Part shown: positions 46,555 to 57,809 of the stretch, piece by piece | Layout of the letters: every line of letters starts with the position of its first letter | Numbering within the stretch: position 1 is the first letter of the stretch | NCBI GenBank assembly: GCA_963556695.1 | Contig: CAUWAG010000003.1 | Coordinates: 3,720,001-3,784,000, forward strand | Length of the DNA stretch: 64,000 bases | DNA from: Anthostomella pinea | Taxonomy: Eukaryota > Ascomycota > Sordariomycetes > Xylariales > Xylariaceae | Reading direction: 5' to 3' | The notes under the pieces: generated by a model | Databases searched by the model: none | The model's input: only the letters and a program-made list of their open reading frames with translations | Told to the model about the DNA's origin: nothing | Translations under genes and position numbers: made by a program

Positions 46555-47537
46555 CTTCAACCACGGATATCAGACGCATCTTGTCGCTTTGCTCATCTGG
46601 CTGTGTACCGACGTGCGCGAGATTGAAGCTGAGCATGAAACAGCGGGATGCTTGGCTACATTCAAGAACCCCATCACCAGCAGTGGAGCGACGACGGTCT
46701 TTCACGAATTCCCATGTCTAAAGCGCCTCCAGATAGACCACACCTCTTATCGAGGGAATCGTCACGGGGACGGGGACGTGGATTGGAAGTATTTTACGTT
46801 CCTAATGAAGGCGCCTGTCTTGCGGAGATTCGAAGTGCGGGTAGCGGGCTGGCACGGGGATCGTTTCACAATGAACCCAGACTGTGTGCAGCGTATGAGC
46901 ATGACCGAAGGTATCGAGCGAGGGCACTCCAGTGTAGGTGAGCTGGTCTTCGGAGACTGCATGCTTCCTGCCTTCTCGATTGCCGGTAAGCTGGTTGTCC
47001 CCACTCCCTCTCCTCGTAGACAGCTACTGGAAACAGCATTGTCTGATTGTCAATGTGGCTACAGATACTGCCTTGACTTGCAAGTCGCTGACCGAGCTGG
47101 ATGTAAGGTGGGCTGAGGGTCCCTTCTACCACTTTTTCATCTTTTCGGATCTCTGCAGCGGACTCGCAAGTCACAAGAGGTCGCTAGGGAGACTTGTTCT
47201 AGATGTTAGCAAGGTGAAGTACTACAACTGGCAATTCACTAGAGGAAGCGACACGGTCTCTCTGAGCGAAAGTCTGGGTCGACCTTCACCAGGTCAGGAA
47301 ATCAATAACGAGCTACCTTCGTACGAGGGCATCGGCTCCTTGAAGGACTTCTCACAGCTTCGGCATCTAGAGATCTCTGTATGCCTTTTCGGCATGGTCG
47401 ATTCGGTGGATAGCATTAAAGAGATGATGCCGGAGTCACTTGATTCACTGGTTTTTCTGGGACCATTACAGTATGGACAGCCTAGCATTGAGGAACTTGT
47501 TCAGGGGATAGAAGGTGCCAAGATACGATCTGGGTGA
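46514..47537 (+). pseudogene. 5'-truncated leucine-rich / F-box-like protein fragment
   Basis: Two exons (up to 46985 and from 47065) join in frame through a GT-AG intron at 46986-47064, FSIA to DTALTCKSLTELD. The ~315-residue product has repeated short Leu-rich units (HEFPCLKRLQID, KAPVLRRFEVRV, DFSQLRHLEISV, PESLDSLVFLGPL), typical of fungal F-box/LRR proteins. The frame opens after a TAG at 46511 with no ATG before KAPVLRR, and the F-box start is not seen. It overlaps the last 41 bp of the cyclase frame. It may be an LRR gene that lost its 5' end when it was joined to the cyclase. A less likely reading is that its first ~45 residues are the shifted continuation of the cyclase. Confidence 0.55.
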
Positions 47538-49886
47538 GAGCTGATGGGTGGCAATAGGGTATCAAAGACCCATTCAGGGATATGAACGTGCGAGCTGTAG
47601 CGCAAGTCAGATAATCTACTGATGGATTATAGTTCTTGTTATGACATGAATGACTTAGATATACACAGCGAGAAGAGATATAAGTCCAGCACCTCCGACT
47701 GCCGAGCTGAAAGAGTAGTGGCTCATGATATCCAGTTCTTACTCGCGACCAATGATCCTGTAGCACACTTCCTTAGAGGATGCCCTCATATTCCGCCCTT
47801 CGTCAGCAGCCAGGACCTTCACAAGGGCTTTCCATGAATCCACCTCAACCTGTAGAATTTCCCTGCACAGCATCAAGCTGTTGAATACGCTGTGCCATGC
47901 GCACACGTGCTCGCTCCACGGCATGGTTCCCATCCGAGGTCTGATCTGGCAGCATGACGTTCCGGTTGCCATCCTCGGCAGGCTCTTTGACGAAGCTAAG
48001 CAGAAGAGAGTGGGATGGTGTTCTCGGCAAGCTTGAGCGGAGGTTCTCCGAAGCCAAGTCGTGATCTCCGTGTGTCCTGTAGGGTGATCAGCATGTGACT
48101 TGGGCTTCGAATCCGCAGCAGCCTGCTTTGGTTCCCTTACCCTTGGCCATCTGGGCTTGAAGTTTGTGGTGAGGGTGACATGGCTGACCCTCGCGAGTGG
48201 TAGGAAACAATAGGGGAACGGAGCGTAGGCTATAGTATGGTGTTCGTTCATGATAATCGATATGATTGGGAAGATGATATTTGAGGAGATAGACGTGACA
48301 TTGAGACATTTACAGTCGTTTGGAAACGCATATATGCCAATCTCCATCTTGATACCATGCAGGCTACCAGAAGCACGATATCAGAACTATTGAGATCAAC
48401 AATGTTCGGCCCACGGCTGTGCTGGCTGGTATAGTAGGTAACGGCTATAATCTGGGATGCCACTCCCACATAGGTGCCCCTATGTTCGCACACCCCCAGT
48501 CTATGCTTTCCCAGGTACGAACAAGGAAGGTCAGATCGACTTTCGGTGCATTGCTCCAGGCCTCGGTGTCTGAAACCTGTTTGCTGCTACACACCTGTAT
48601 AGTATCAAGTTCTGACTGGACGTTCTGAACACCATAATATCCTGCCGTCAAGGCTTGCCCGGTGACTTCCCACCCCTTTCGCTGGTCCCGATTACCTGGC
48701 TCCCGGGCTGTGGCGTTAGATGGGTTCTTCCGGCTGCTGCATACACCAATGATCCGGTCGGGTGCCGCCGATTCGTTCCACGTTGCACCGAGCTGTGGCT
48801 TGCCATGCAGTCGCCTTAGTGCTGCATGCAATACTTCGTGCTCGTCTTTTCGTCCAATCAGCCCTCCCTCCGGTGTCGTGACCGGTGCGAAATATGCAGA
48901 GCGACTCAGCCACAGCTCTACTCCAGTATCCCCCCCTTTTGACCTCAGCCACACGTTGCACATTGGCAGCCACACTTCTAGTCAGCTTGGAGCATCAGTA
49001 CCCACCTTCACACCGCAGACGTGACGTTACAAGGACTCAGCAGCCTTCGAGTGGCTGGGAAGCCTCCTTCCATTGCATAAGCGAGTGTTCTAGAAGTTGG
49101 GGTGGCAAGACCTATCATACATACTGGTCCAGCCTGTGTCTCTCGGTGAACAACCTGTGTCATCTAATAGCAGCCCTGGCCAGTATCCACTCAGCTTCCA
49201 ACTTCAGTCATCTACAGCAACCGTTCGTCTGTCGAAAGATAGCACATTCCTGCTCTCAAGCCGGCCTCGTATAAATATGTGCATGTAAGTGGTTCATTTA
49301 CGAGGACTACTAGGACTCCATGACGGATGCTTGCAAACATCAACTACATACTACCGGGCTACCTTGCCACAATTCATTGCTTCGCAGAATGCCCCCTGCA
49401 AAGTCGGTAGCTCCCATGCTCCCGTCGTTGACAATTGAACCCTGCTCCAGGGATGCGGCTCTTGGTCTTTTTATCCTGTGGAATCTCACAGTGAGCTTAA
49501 TTTGCCGTTGTATACGTTGGTGTGGGGTAGGAGGCTGAGTTACCTGGGTACTCAGCTGAGCTGCTACACGCTAAGATGAAGCTGAACATCAAGTGGATGA
49601 AGCCGGACATCAAGTGGATGAAGCTGAACATCCGTCGATGAAGCTAAAACATCCTTCGATGAGAGGCCTAGTGTCTTTTGGGCCGTCACGGAAATTTTCC
49701 AGAATGTGGAGTTCCCAAGGCGTCCTGGCGTACTTGAGCTTGAGGCGTGATTGATGCGAATCCCTATAAAGCAAGCACTCCGTGCCATCTAATTGTTTCG
49801 AGCGTGTCACTTGTCGACGTTCCCTAAGTTCGATAGATCTGTTTCAGAGCATTGACAGCTGCATTGTGTCTTCCAACGACCTAGAG
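47538..49886. other. Intergenic region with a coding-like tandem repeat
   Basis: In 2.3 kb no family is recognised. A minus-strand frame at 48445-48975 (176 codons) has mixed composition and no motif. The end contains a 21-bp tandem repeat and then the metallopeptidase promoter. Confidence 0.45.
49576..49664. repeat. 21-bp tandem repeat, four units
   Basis: The unit GATGAAGCTGAACATCAAGTG is repeated four times with small changes (49576, 49597, 49618, 49638) and trails into GATGAG. The third unit lacks one base. The region is noncoding or in an untranslated leader, about 220 bp before the metallopeptidase ATG. Confidence 0.9.
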
Positions 49887-50974
49887 ATGTATTCCTCCAA
49901 TACTGTAATCGTGTTGAGCCTTTTGTCTGCCGTCTCAGGCGCTGCTCCGACTGCCTCAGAAGACACTGCAGGTCGATACCCCTCGTCCTCCGTCGAAGCC
50001 CGAGATGCCCTACCCGGAATAAGCTGGCTGTATGCATCTGCCGAGTGTCAACCATGGCAGTACGACAATCTCGTCCGCGCCTTCACCGACGTGAGCCAGT
50101 TAAGCATCGCAGACAACGCGATACCGGAAGGCAACAACCCTGAGTTCGAGGACTTCTTCGGCCAAGGATATACAGGCGTGAGCAACGAAGTCCCTCGCGC
50201 CAAGCCTTTGCACTGCTGACGAAAGTCCACGACAGAACCAAGGCGCATTATTTTGGGAGATTTTCGACAACCTCAATCGCGCTGCCATGTTCCCATCAAC
50301 AGGCGAAGGCGGTGTGACTCCCGCAACAAAGATATATCCCAGATGCAACGACGTGGCAAACCACTGCTCCAGCCAGGCAAAAGTGTAAGTACCCAAGCTT
50401 TGGTGTTGTCCGAAATTGCGCTGAACGTTCTCACAGCTCCGCCTACACCGGTGACGCATCTCTATACAGCGGGCCCCCCGGCGCCTTCATCGTCCTCTGC
50501 CCATTCTTCTGGACCAGGGACTTCCCGCACCTTCTGGACCGCGTCGCTGGCACGCCCACCAACTCCCTGAACTCCCTCATGACGCAGGAACACATCGTCC
50601 TGCACGAGCTCATGCACGCGAACGCAATCTCCTATGGCCCTGACGGCGGCGCATACGACATCCTGGACCTCAAGAGTCCCCTTCCCGGCGAATCGGACAA
50701 CCCAAACATCCCGGGGAGTATATCGTCTGTGGCCGTGTACGGCGTGCAGCGTTGCAAGAAGTTCGCGGCGAAGGGGTCGCCGAATATTAGGACGAGAAAG
50801 AATGCGGATAATTATGCGTGGTTTGCGAGTGGGTATTACTTCTCGAAGGCGTGGGGCGTGGCTGTTGATGGGGGCGAGAATATCTTGCCACCGGCGGAGG
50901 ATCCAACTGGCTTTCTGGAGGTTAACGACGGCACTGTGTATGGGGATGATTTGGTTGAGGATGAGGATGTATGA
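49887..50974 (+). CDS. Secreted HExxH metallopeptidase, deuterolysin-like
   Basis: Three exons (49887-50177, 50236-50384, 50437-50974) encode 325 residues. Introns at 50178-50235 and 50385-50436 are GT-AG and restore frame. The start MYSSNTVIVLSLLSAVSG is a signal peptide with a cut after SGA. The zinc site HELMH is at 50603-50617, followed by a downstream Asp/Tyr-rich region (YGPDGGAYDI) where M35-type enzymes carry their third ligand. PFFWTRDFPHLL before it and NADNYAWFASGYYF after it also fit secreted fungal metallopeptidases. It would act outside the cell on proteins. The C-terminus is acidic. The assignment to M35 rather than a sister family is tentative. Confidence 0.83.
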
Positions 50975-51300
50975 TTATTTGACTTCTGTGCCAATTTGAG
51001 GGGTGGTTATTCCTGGATATCTGTAGAATGGGGAGGGCCCATACGCTATGCTTGCTTGTAAAGTTTAGACTTTATGAAACTCGATGTATAGGCGACACAG
51101 GCCTGGCTCGCAGCATCTGACCTCACTATCAGTGGGGTCTGTGCACTTTAAACAGACCCCGGATTCCGCGGGGAACTCTAAACTTAAAGGCTCAGATGCA
51201 AATAGTCTCCTTACTTCTCGCATCATAGTAGTTTATTCATCAACTCGAGGCACTGGATTTCTATTCATGGAGGCAACTATGCTATTTCGGTGTTCCATAT

Positions 51301-52868
51301 TCATTCACAGATATAACGCCAGACGCCAGTCCTCACTCGGTAGTCTGCTGTCCCTGAGTCCAAGTCATCCGGCAGCACACCCGTGGTGCTCGAAGCTGCT
51401 TCATGATCGCCGTTGCGACAGAACCCTTCATAACCAGCGGGAAATTTCTCGAGTAACTTCTGCATGGTTTCCTTGGCTCTGAGGGAGTTCGTTAGCGGAC
51501 TTGAACGCACCAATACGGAATCTAGGGGATCTGACTTGTCGAGCAACTGGACTTGGTCCGGGCATATTGCTGCCACCACCACGTTATTTCGACTATCCCG
51601 GGTTAGTGCATGCTCAATGGAGCTGGACGTGTGGCACACCACTCACATGCCGTAGAGCTCGTGGCGATCGTGGAAATCCTCCTGTGGCTCAGAGGCACCG
51701 ACTTCGTTCTTGTACATGTCGACGAACTCGATACCAAGTACGTATCGTGGGTCTCCAATCGCCTGAAGGTCAACTTCGTTATGTCCATAGAAGGCGCACG
51801 AATCGAACATAACAGGTTGACGGGTTTCCACATCACTGTAGTATCAACAATGAGAAGCTTCTCGCTTAGGTGGTGGGATTTGGCTGCTACTCACTAGTGC
51901 ACATTGCCGTCCCAAAGGTCACCATGACAAAGGGATGGTTTGATGCTTCGGCCACCAGTCTGGAGAGGTCGTAGAAGCCTAGCTATGACCTTCGTAGCTA
52001 ACTGCTCGGACAGCTGTAGTAACTCTGGATCTTCGCCATGTATGCTTTGAGCATATGCTATGTCAAACCTGAATTGCCGGGCATAATAGTCTTCCCAGCT
52101 GTCTGTCCACTTCGGCCTTGGAGGTTAGCTATCTCTCTACGACCTAATTCGCACGAGTGTAAGAGTACGTCTCCAGCGTAAAAGCTTGTGCGGCCATAAA
52201 GAGTGTAGGAAGAAACCGACTCACGTCATTCACCATGGCAGGTGGTCCTCAGTATGTGGTTGTATGAAACCCAAACTTCCCAGTAGGTGAGACCAACGTC
52301 TGATGGAGCATCTTCAATATGCCCACAAGCCAAAGAGGCGGCGGAGGACGCGCCCTCAAAATGCGGAATTTCGTCATGAAGAACGCTTTGGACGAGTTGT
52401 CGAATGTCCCCCATGCCATTGGAACAACGGCGTGGTCGGGAATCACCGCAGCAAGGGCGGTTTGCGACTCATACTAGGCCTTGGCCATTGGCGTCCACTC
52501 CTTGCGTTCGATGATCTGTGGTACGGTATGCCCAATCAGCAGGAGGCTTGGCTGTACAAAGAAGTTTCCGAACCTTGAGAAAGAATGTCTCCTCGTCGTC
52601 GCCAACCTCGACGTCCACTCTCAGCCCTACCGACCACTAAAAGGTATTGTTAGAACCGTCAGTACATTGACACAATATGAGACTTCCTAGATTTACTCGT
52701 GTTGCTCCGTGCGGCACGACGGATACGACATGGCTCCCTTCTGGGAGCGCTAGATATAACAGTCAGCACTTCTTGACAACACGAGCTCAAGGTACTCTTG
52801 GCGTGTTGCACCAGTACAAGAAGAAGCTCACCAGCTAGGATCGCAGGGTCCAAATTTTCGTAGCTCAT
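51301..52868 (-). pseudogene. Fructosamine/ribulosamine-3-kinase family pseudogene
   Basis: Several exons on the minus strand spell this family in order: MSYENLDPAILA joined to ALPEGSHVVSV, the glycine-rich lobe piece VGDDEETFFLKV, YESQTALAAVIPDHAVVPMA, SPTGKFGFHTTTY, WTDSWEDYYARQF, the catalytic LCHGDLWDGNV, and VMFDSCAFYGHNEVDL with the metal-binding Asp. Family members phosphorylate sugars bound to protein lysines, which starts deglycation. Splice sites for at least four introns are intact. Two lesions break it: an in-frame TGA right after HTTTY (about 52250) and a one-base frame break before YESQTAL (about 52470). Most of the coding frame is well kept, so loss looks recent or the stop may be real variation. 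Confidence 0.78.
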
Positions 52869-53737
52869 TTTCACATACTCAGATGCAACCAGATCATCGA
52901 TGATGCTTGGGGCTTGTACGATTGAATGAGATTCGCGGCGATTATGCGGTTGACGCGGGCTCGCTGATCGCGCCACCGAGGATTGGGAACCCTGATTGGA
53001 GTATTCGGTACAGTAGTCCGGTAGCACCATCCCGAATGCTACCAAGCCCAAGCGACGCAAGGAACCAGGCTGTCTGAGTGTCAGCCCTGCTTGTTTTAAA
53101 GCATAGATAAGACATGTTCGATCGGGCCAAGGTCCCGACCAAGCCAATCAACGTTGATATGGGGGCTCAGTTGAGTTGAATTGACAGCACTGACGACCTC
53201 GTTGTCGTTGAACGGATATCTGTTAATCAACAAGGGGTCGTCAGAAGGAAGACGTGCTACGACAGAAGCATCCGATTGATCCCAGTCATTTCATGGATAG
53301 GTGTAGTGTGGTGGCGACAATCCGGACACTGGTCCTTCTGCATACCTTAGGAAAGGTACTACGAAGTGGTAGACAAGAATCAGATTCCGGTGCTTCCTTC
53401 TCACGTCTACAGCTACTAAATCTGACATTGTGATCGTGGCTCGTATCAAAGCTTGACGTTCCCTCCCCTCGGGTCTGCCGCGATTCTTCCCAGCTGGTTT
53501 GCCCTCTTACCATGCTGTGGCTGTGGCTTTAGCCGTGGCGGTGCATGTGCCGTTCGATTGTGGCTGTGTTCGTGGCTGTGTATAGTCACCGTCTCCACCA
53601 TGTGACCTGCACCGACTCTCCATGGTGGAGCCGCGTCACGTTGAACGCGACCCAAGCCGAAACCTCAAATCAACAGTGAAGCTCCGTCTGGTAAAAGAAT
53701 CGATTGATACGGGAAGCCAGACGCAGGACGCCGCAAG
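52869..53737. other. Intergenic region
   Basis: Contains the promoter sides of two divergent genes. A GTGGCTGTG-rich stretch occurs near 53515-53580. No further gene is supported. Confidence 0.5.
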
Positions 53738-56700
53738 ATGCCATCCATTCTCAGCCTGCACGTCGAGCTTCTTGTGTACGTCGCCGAGGACTTGTTGGAC
53801 TCATGGGCCACCGGCGTTCGGGACATATCCGCCTTTTCGCGGTCTTGTCGTGCTACTCACAGCATCGTCGTCCCCGTCCTGTACCACTATGTCAAAGATG
53901 ACCCCGCCGTTATGTGCTGGGCCGCTGATGAGGGTCAGACAGGCACTCTTAGGCGTTTGCTCGACGCTGGCGGGAATCCGAATATTGCGTGGTTGCAACG
54001 AATCCCCCGGTCGGCAACACTAGATGACCTCAAGAGGCAAAGGGTGTGGAGTCGTGTGATCCCCCTTCATGATAGCCTGCCTGGCTCAGATGATGGTGAC
54101 GGCGATGAAAAAGACGAATTCGAGGACGAAAATGGAATGGATGTCGATGAAGATGATGGTGATGAACTCAATGGCAACACCGGATATGAAGACGAGGACG
54201 AAGACGAAGAGGATGATAAGAGGATGATGAAGACGACGATGAAGAGGATGATGAAGAAGACGACGATGACGATGACGACGATGATCGAGAAATACCCTTG
54301 TTCCTCGACCGCGGGTCGTTTGCGCGCCAATTCTACTGGACTCCATTGCATATTGCTTCGCGCTGGGGCAACAACGAGATGATTGACCTCCTACTGAGCA
54401 AAGGCGAAGAAATAAACGCCTTGTCTCGAGGCTTCTGCGACTGTCGGTCACCGTACTTACCATCCGATGTGATGTCTTTTCCACTATGGACACCGCTGCA
54501 TACCGCTATTTGCTTCGGCCAGGATTTGGCGGTCCGACTTCTGTTGTCCCACGGCGCCTCGATAAACGTGTCGACAAAGGTGGTTGGAAGCGATGAGCGT
54601 CGAATCACTGCCCTGCACTCTGCTTGCGCTTTGGGTAACGTCAACGTGTCGCGCTTCCTTCTCGACGAAGGAAACCAAACAGACGTTGAAGTCGAGGACG
54701 ATCAAGGCGGGACGCCAATGGGTCACGCTTGTCTGTCATGCAGCTGGAGGTCGATAGATTTTCTGGTAGAGCGCGGGGCCGAGATCGATACTTGCCTTGG
54801 TGAAAACACACTGTTTCAGCACGCTTGCTTTTTTGGGCGTTTTGCTGAAGCGCTTCGGTTCAGTGAGCTCCGTGCCAATATCCGAGTCTTGCACAGGGAA
54901 TCTATCTCAGATGTGGATGGCATCGCTGCGGGGACGTTCCAGTCCGTGTCAGCACTACATCTCTGCTGCACCAGACCTGTTTATGATTTCGTGTGGGCGG
55001 CACTCTTCTCTCGCCATGTGCCACGTCAGGAGAAGTTCAGGGTACCGCTGATCCAAAAGCTGTTGGAAGACGGGGCTGATTTGGAGTTCCAAGATGGGAA
55101 CACGGGCACGCCGCTTATGAGGGCTGCAGCATGGCATGGGATTGATGTCATTCGCCTTCTCATCGAGGCAGGGGCCAGCGCCAATCCTCGTGATGGATGT
55201 GGGCCGAACGCTTTACTCGTCGCTTGCAGATCCTCGGCTCTGTCACCGATTGGGTCTTTGATGGAAACAGTCACGACGCTCCTCGATCATATGCCAGCAG
55301 ATACCGACATATTCAGTGCCCTCGAGGGTATCTGCAGGCTCCATCACCTCACCCTGACAAGCCTCGCGTGGTGCGAATGCTGCTTGACCGTCAGGGGCTC
55401 TACTCCCTTGAAGATGGGATGCCACAGAACTTGTTTTTGGATGGAACCATTTCCGGCCACTACAGTGTCTGTGACATGTTGCTGGAATTTGGCTTAAAAG
55501 AACCAACTCCAGATGAGCTTGAAACCATTGTCCAGAAACTGATATCACTGGATGATGCCGATGGGTTTGGATATCTCATGGATACCCTATTGTCGCCCGC
55601 GACAGTCATGAGCGAACGGCGGGTGTTCGATGCCATCAGCGAACACAAGGAAAGCTGCGCCCGCTTCTTGATCGAGGCTGGGGCGCCGACCTCTTACACT
55701 ACCGACGATGGTGTAAGCTGCCTATTCGTAGCCTGCAAGCTAGGGTCTACGCGTGTTGCCAAGCAGCTCCTTCTGGGGGGAGCCGACCCAAACCAGGGCC
55801 GCGATGACGGCGACACTACTCTGACCTATCCCATTTTCTTGGGAAACGAAGCGATCGTGAAACTTCTGATGGATCACGGCGCAAACATCCACAAGCATCC
55901 ACCTGGCCGTGGCTTCTTTGAGCACTCTGTTGGAGCTCTCGACATAGCCGTTGCCTGCGGTGATATCGATATGGTGCTAGCGATGCTTGATCACAAGGCT
56001 TATCGCGGTGCGACTGAGGACGAGCGTGCGACCCACCTCAAATATGCTTTGACTGCCCAGGACAAGCGTTCGGCATAGGATCCATCCTCCACTACCTCCT
56101 CAGTATTGGAAATCTTGACCCCGATACGGTGTTCACCGAGTTGGGGCTCAGTGCCCTGCATGTCTCTATCGCAATCGACCGGCCTCTAGCGGCAGAGATC
56201 CTGATCAGAAACGGTGGCGATGTGCACCGAATTATACCCAAGTGCAATGGTCCGCCACGTAACTGCCCACCGCACGGCGAGGACACATCGCCCCTAGAAT
56301 GGGCCATCGCCAATGGCTCCGCGCGCATGGTGGAAGCATTGCTGCATGATTTTGTCTGGGGACTACCAATAGATTCTGACGACGACGAGGCCGATGATGA
56401 CGAACACGAAGACATACCCAGATTCCGCCACATGAACGAAGATGTGCCCACGCTTCGCTGCGTCATGGCGGCCTGCCGCCGCCACAAGCCGGAGATAGTG
56501 TGTGCCTTGGTAGCGAGCGGAGTCGATCCGAATATCTGCGATGAGGACGGTAACTCCTTCCTCATCCTGCTCTGCAGGGGCGTCGACCAAAGCTGGCCCT
56601 TCGAGGAGGACTCGGGCTTGTTGGCGTTGCAAATCGCCATGAGATCGGCTCTGTGTATCATCGTCCTGCTGGACCTCGGTGCGGACCCGCACAAGAAGAA

Positions 56701-56896
56701 CAACGAGGGTGTCTCGGCTATGCATCTGGTGCGCCAGAAGCTGACCTACTCTGGGCCCGAGTCATTTCACCGGGATATCGCCAAGTTCTGGAGCCATAAG
56801 CTGGCTATCGATGAGACGGGAATCCGGGAGATACCTGATCCGGAGGCCGGTAGTTTCTTCCTGGCCCCCGTTGGCCCTGCGGAGCCGAGTGAATGA
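53738..56896 (+). pseudogene. F-box-like / ankyrin-repeat protein, three frame breaks
   Basis: The start MPSILSLHVELLVYVAEDLL, followed by DISAFSRSCRATHSIVVPVLY, resembles a fungal F-box. An acidic Asp/Glu block comes next, then many ankyrin repeats (WTPLHIASRWGNNEMIDLLL, TALHSACALGNVNVSRFLL, TPLMRAAAWHGIDVIRLLIE, SCLFVACKLGSTRVAKQLLL, SALHVSIAIDRPLAAEILIR and others). F-box/ankyrin proteins usually select targets for ubiquitin ligases. The single reading is split by frame breaks near 54225 (inside the GAN repeat), 55355 and 56050. No GT-AG intron of usual size mends them. Either the gene is decaying or the assembly has small errors. In all about 1,050 codons are involved. Confidence 0.8.
54088..54285 (+). 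repeat. GAN-type trinucleotide-like repeat coding an acidic run
   Basis: GAT, GAC and GAA triplets dominate nearly 200 bp and code Asp/Glu in one frame. Midway (about 54225) the frame coding the acids shifts, so after it the original frame reads Met/Lys/Thr. Such repeats slip easily during replication. Confidence 0.85.
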
Positions 56897-57081
56897 GTAC
56901 AAATGCGAGCACGAATCGACACTGGTGTCGCAATGTTCACCTGTATCTTATTATGCGCGCTTCTCTCGATGGTCAGCAGACTTTCCAACGCGCGATCCTC
57001 TCACATGGCCCTGGACCCGCATACATGGCACTCATGCTTCATGCAGTTAGTCGAGTATGCGGAAAAGCCAGATATGTGAAG

Positions 57082-57504
57082 CTATCGTGAGGCATGCGTT
57101 TCTTTCCAGCTTATGCCTGCTTGGCCGTCTCTTCTCGGCTGGCACATGGTCGTAAGGTGGCCATATGATATGGTCGGCGTGAAGATGAACGCGAGGAACC
57201 CGAATAGAGTAATAGCCCAGCCGTAGCCCAGTGTGGCATACATTGCTGGGCCAGTCACCGGTAGGAACGTTCCGAAGAGTGACCGCAATAACGTATTGGC
57301 TCCTAGTTGGACCGTGTCTTGGGATCTCCTGCTCGTGTCAAGACGGGCGGGTTTGCGTGCCAGTAGCGTGCTGCGGTGTGTCTCGCGCATGATAACCAAT
57401 GTTGCAATAGAGCAGCTCCGCTTTAGGTTCACGGTTAGAGGTATTGTTACAATCAAGGGGAGCTCTAAATTCGTATGAGAATAGCCAAAACCCAGAAAGT
57501 CCAC
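57082..57504 (-). pseudogene. MFS transporter fragment with internal deletion
   Basis: A single frame joins MRETHRSTLLARKPARLD to GANTLLRSLFGTFLPVTGPA and YATLGYGWAITLFGFLAF. The first is the mid-protein loop of DHA1 drug/H+ antiporters (consensus E-T-x-x-x-x-L-L-x-R-K-A-x-R-L) and the rest is the last two membrane spans. The four spans that should lie between are missing, and the front half is absent too. It is a deletion remnant. Confidence 0.75.
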
Positions 57505-57809
57505 CTCCAGCCCACGAAGTTATTCTCCGCTGATACCGGCCAGGTCTACGCTGGACGTATACTCAGCGGCGCAAATTCCACGCCGCGCCCAGCATGAAAC
57601 AGTGCATAGATGATTCATATGGTTGATATTCGTGTATTTATTGGAGATTGTGTTGTTGTGAAGTCTGTGTTGGTGGCTTGGTGGCCCCAAAATGCCCTAA
57701 TGGCCCCTGATCAGTGCACTGCCACCTCTCTAACGCCACGGTGGCTTACGTGCCATTTGACACCCATCCCATACCTCGTTCGTGAGATTCACGGCTCGAT
57801 CAAACGCTT
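57505..57809. other. Intergenic region
   Basis: About 305 bp between a transporter remnant and an AAA ATPase remnant; nothing recognised. Confidence 0.5.

Noticed and set aside
48445..48975. 176-codon minus-strand frame as a gene
   Set aside because: No motif, mixed composition and competing frames on both strands; no convincing splice partners.
55325..55360. A 34-nt intron to mend the second ankyrin frame break
   Set aside because: It is shorter than any intron in the window and too short for splicing in these fungi; a frame break is more likely.
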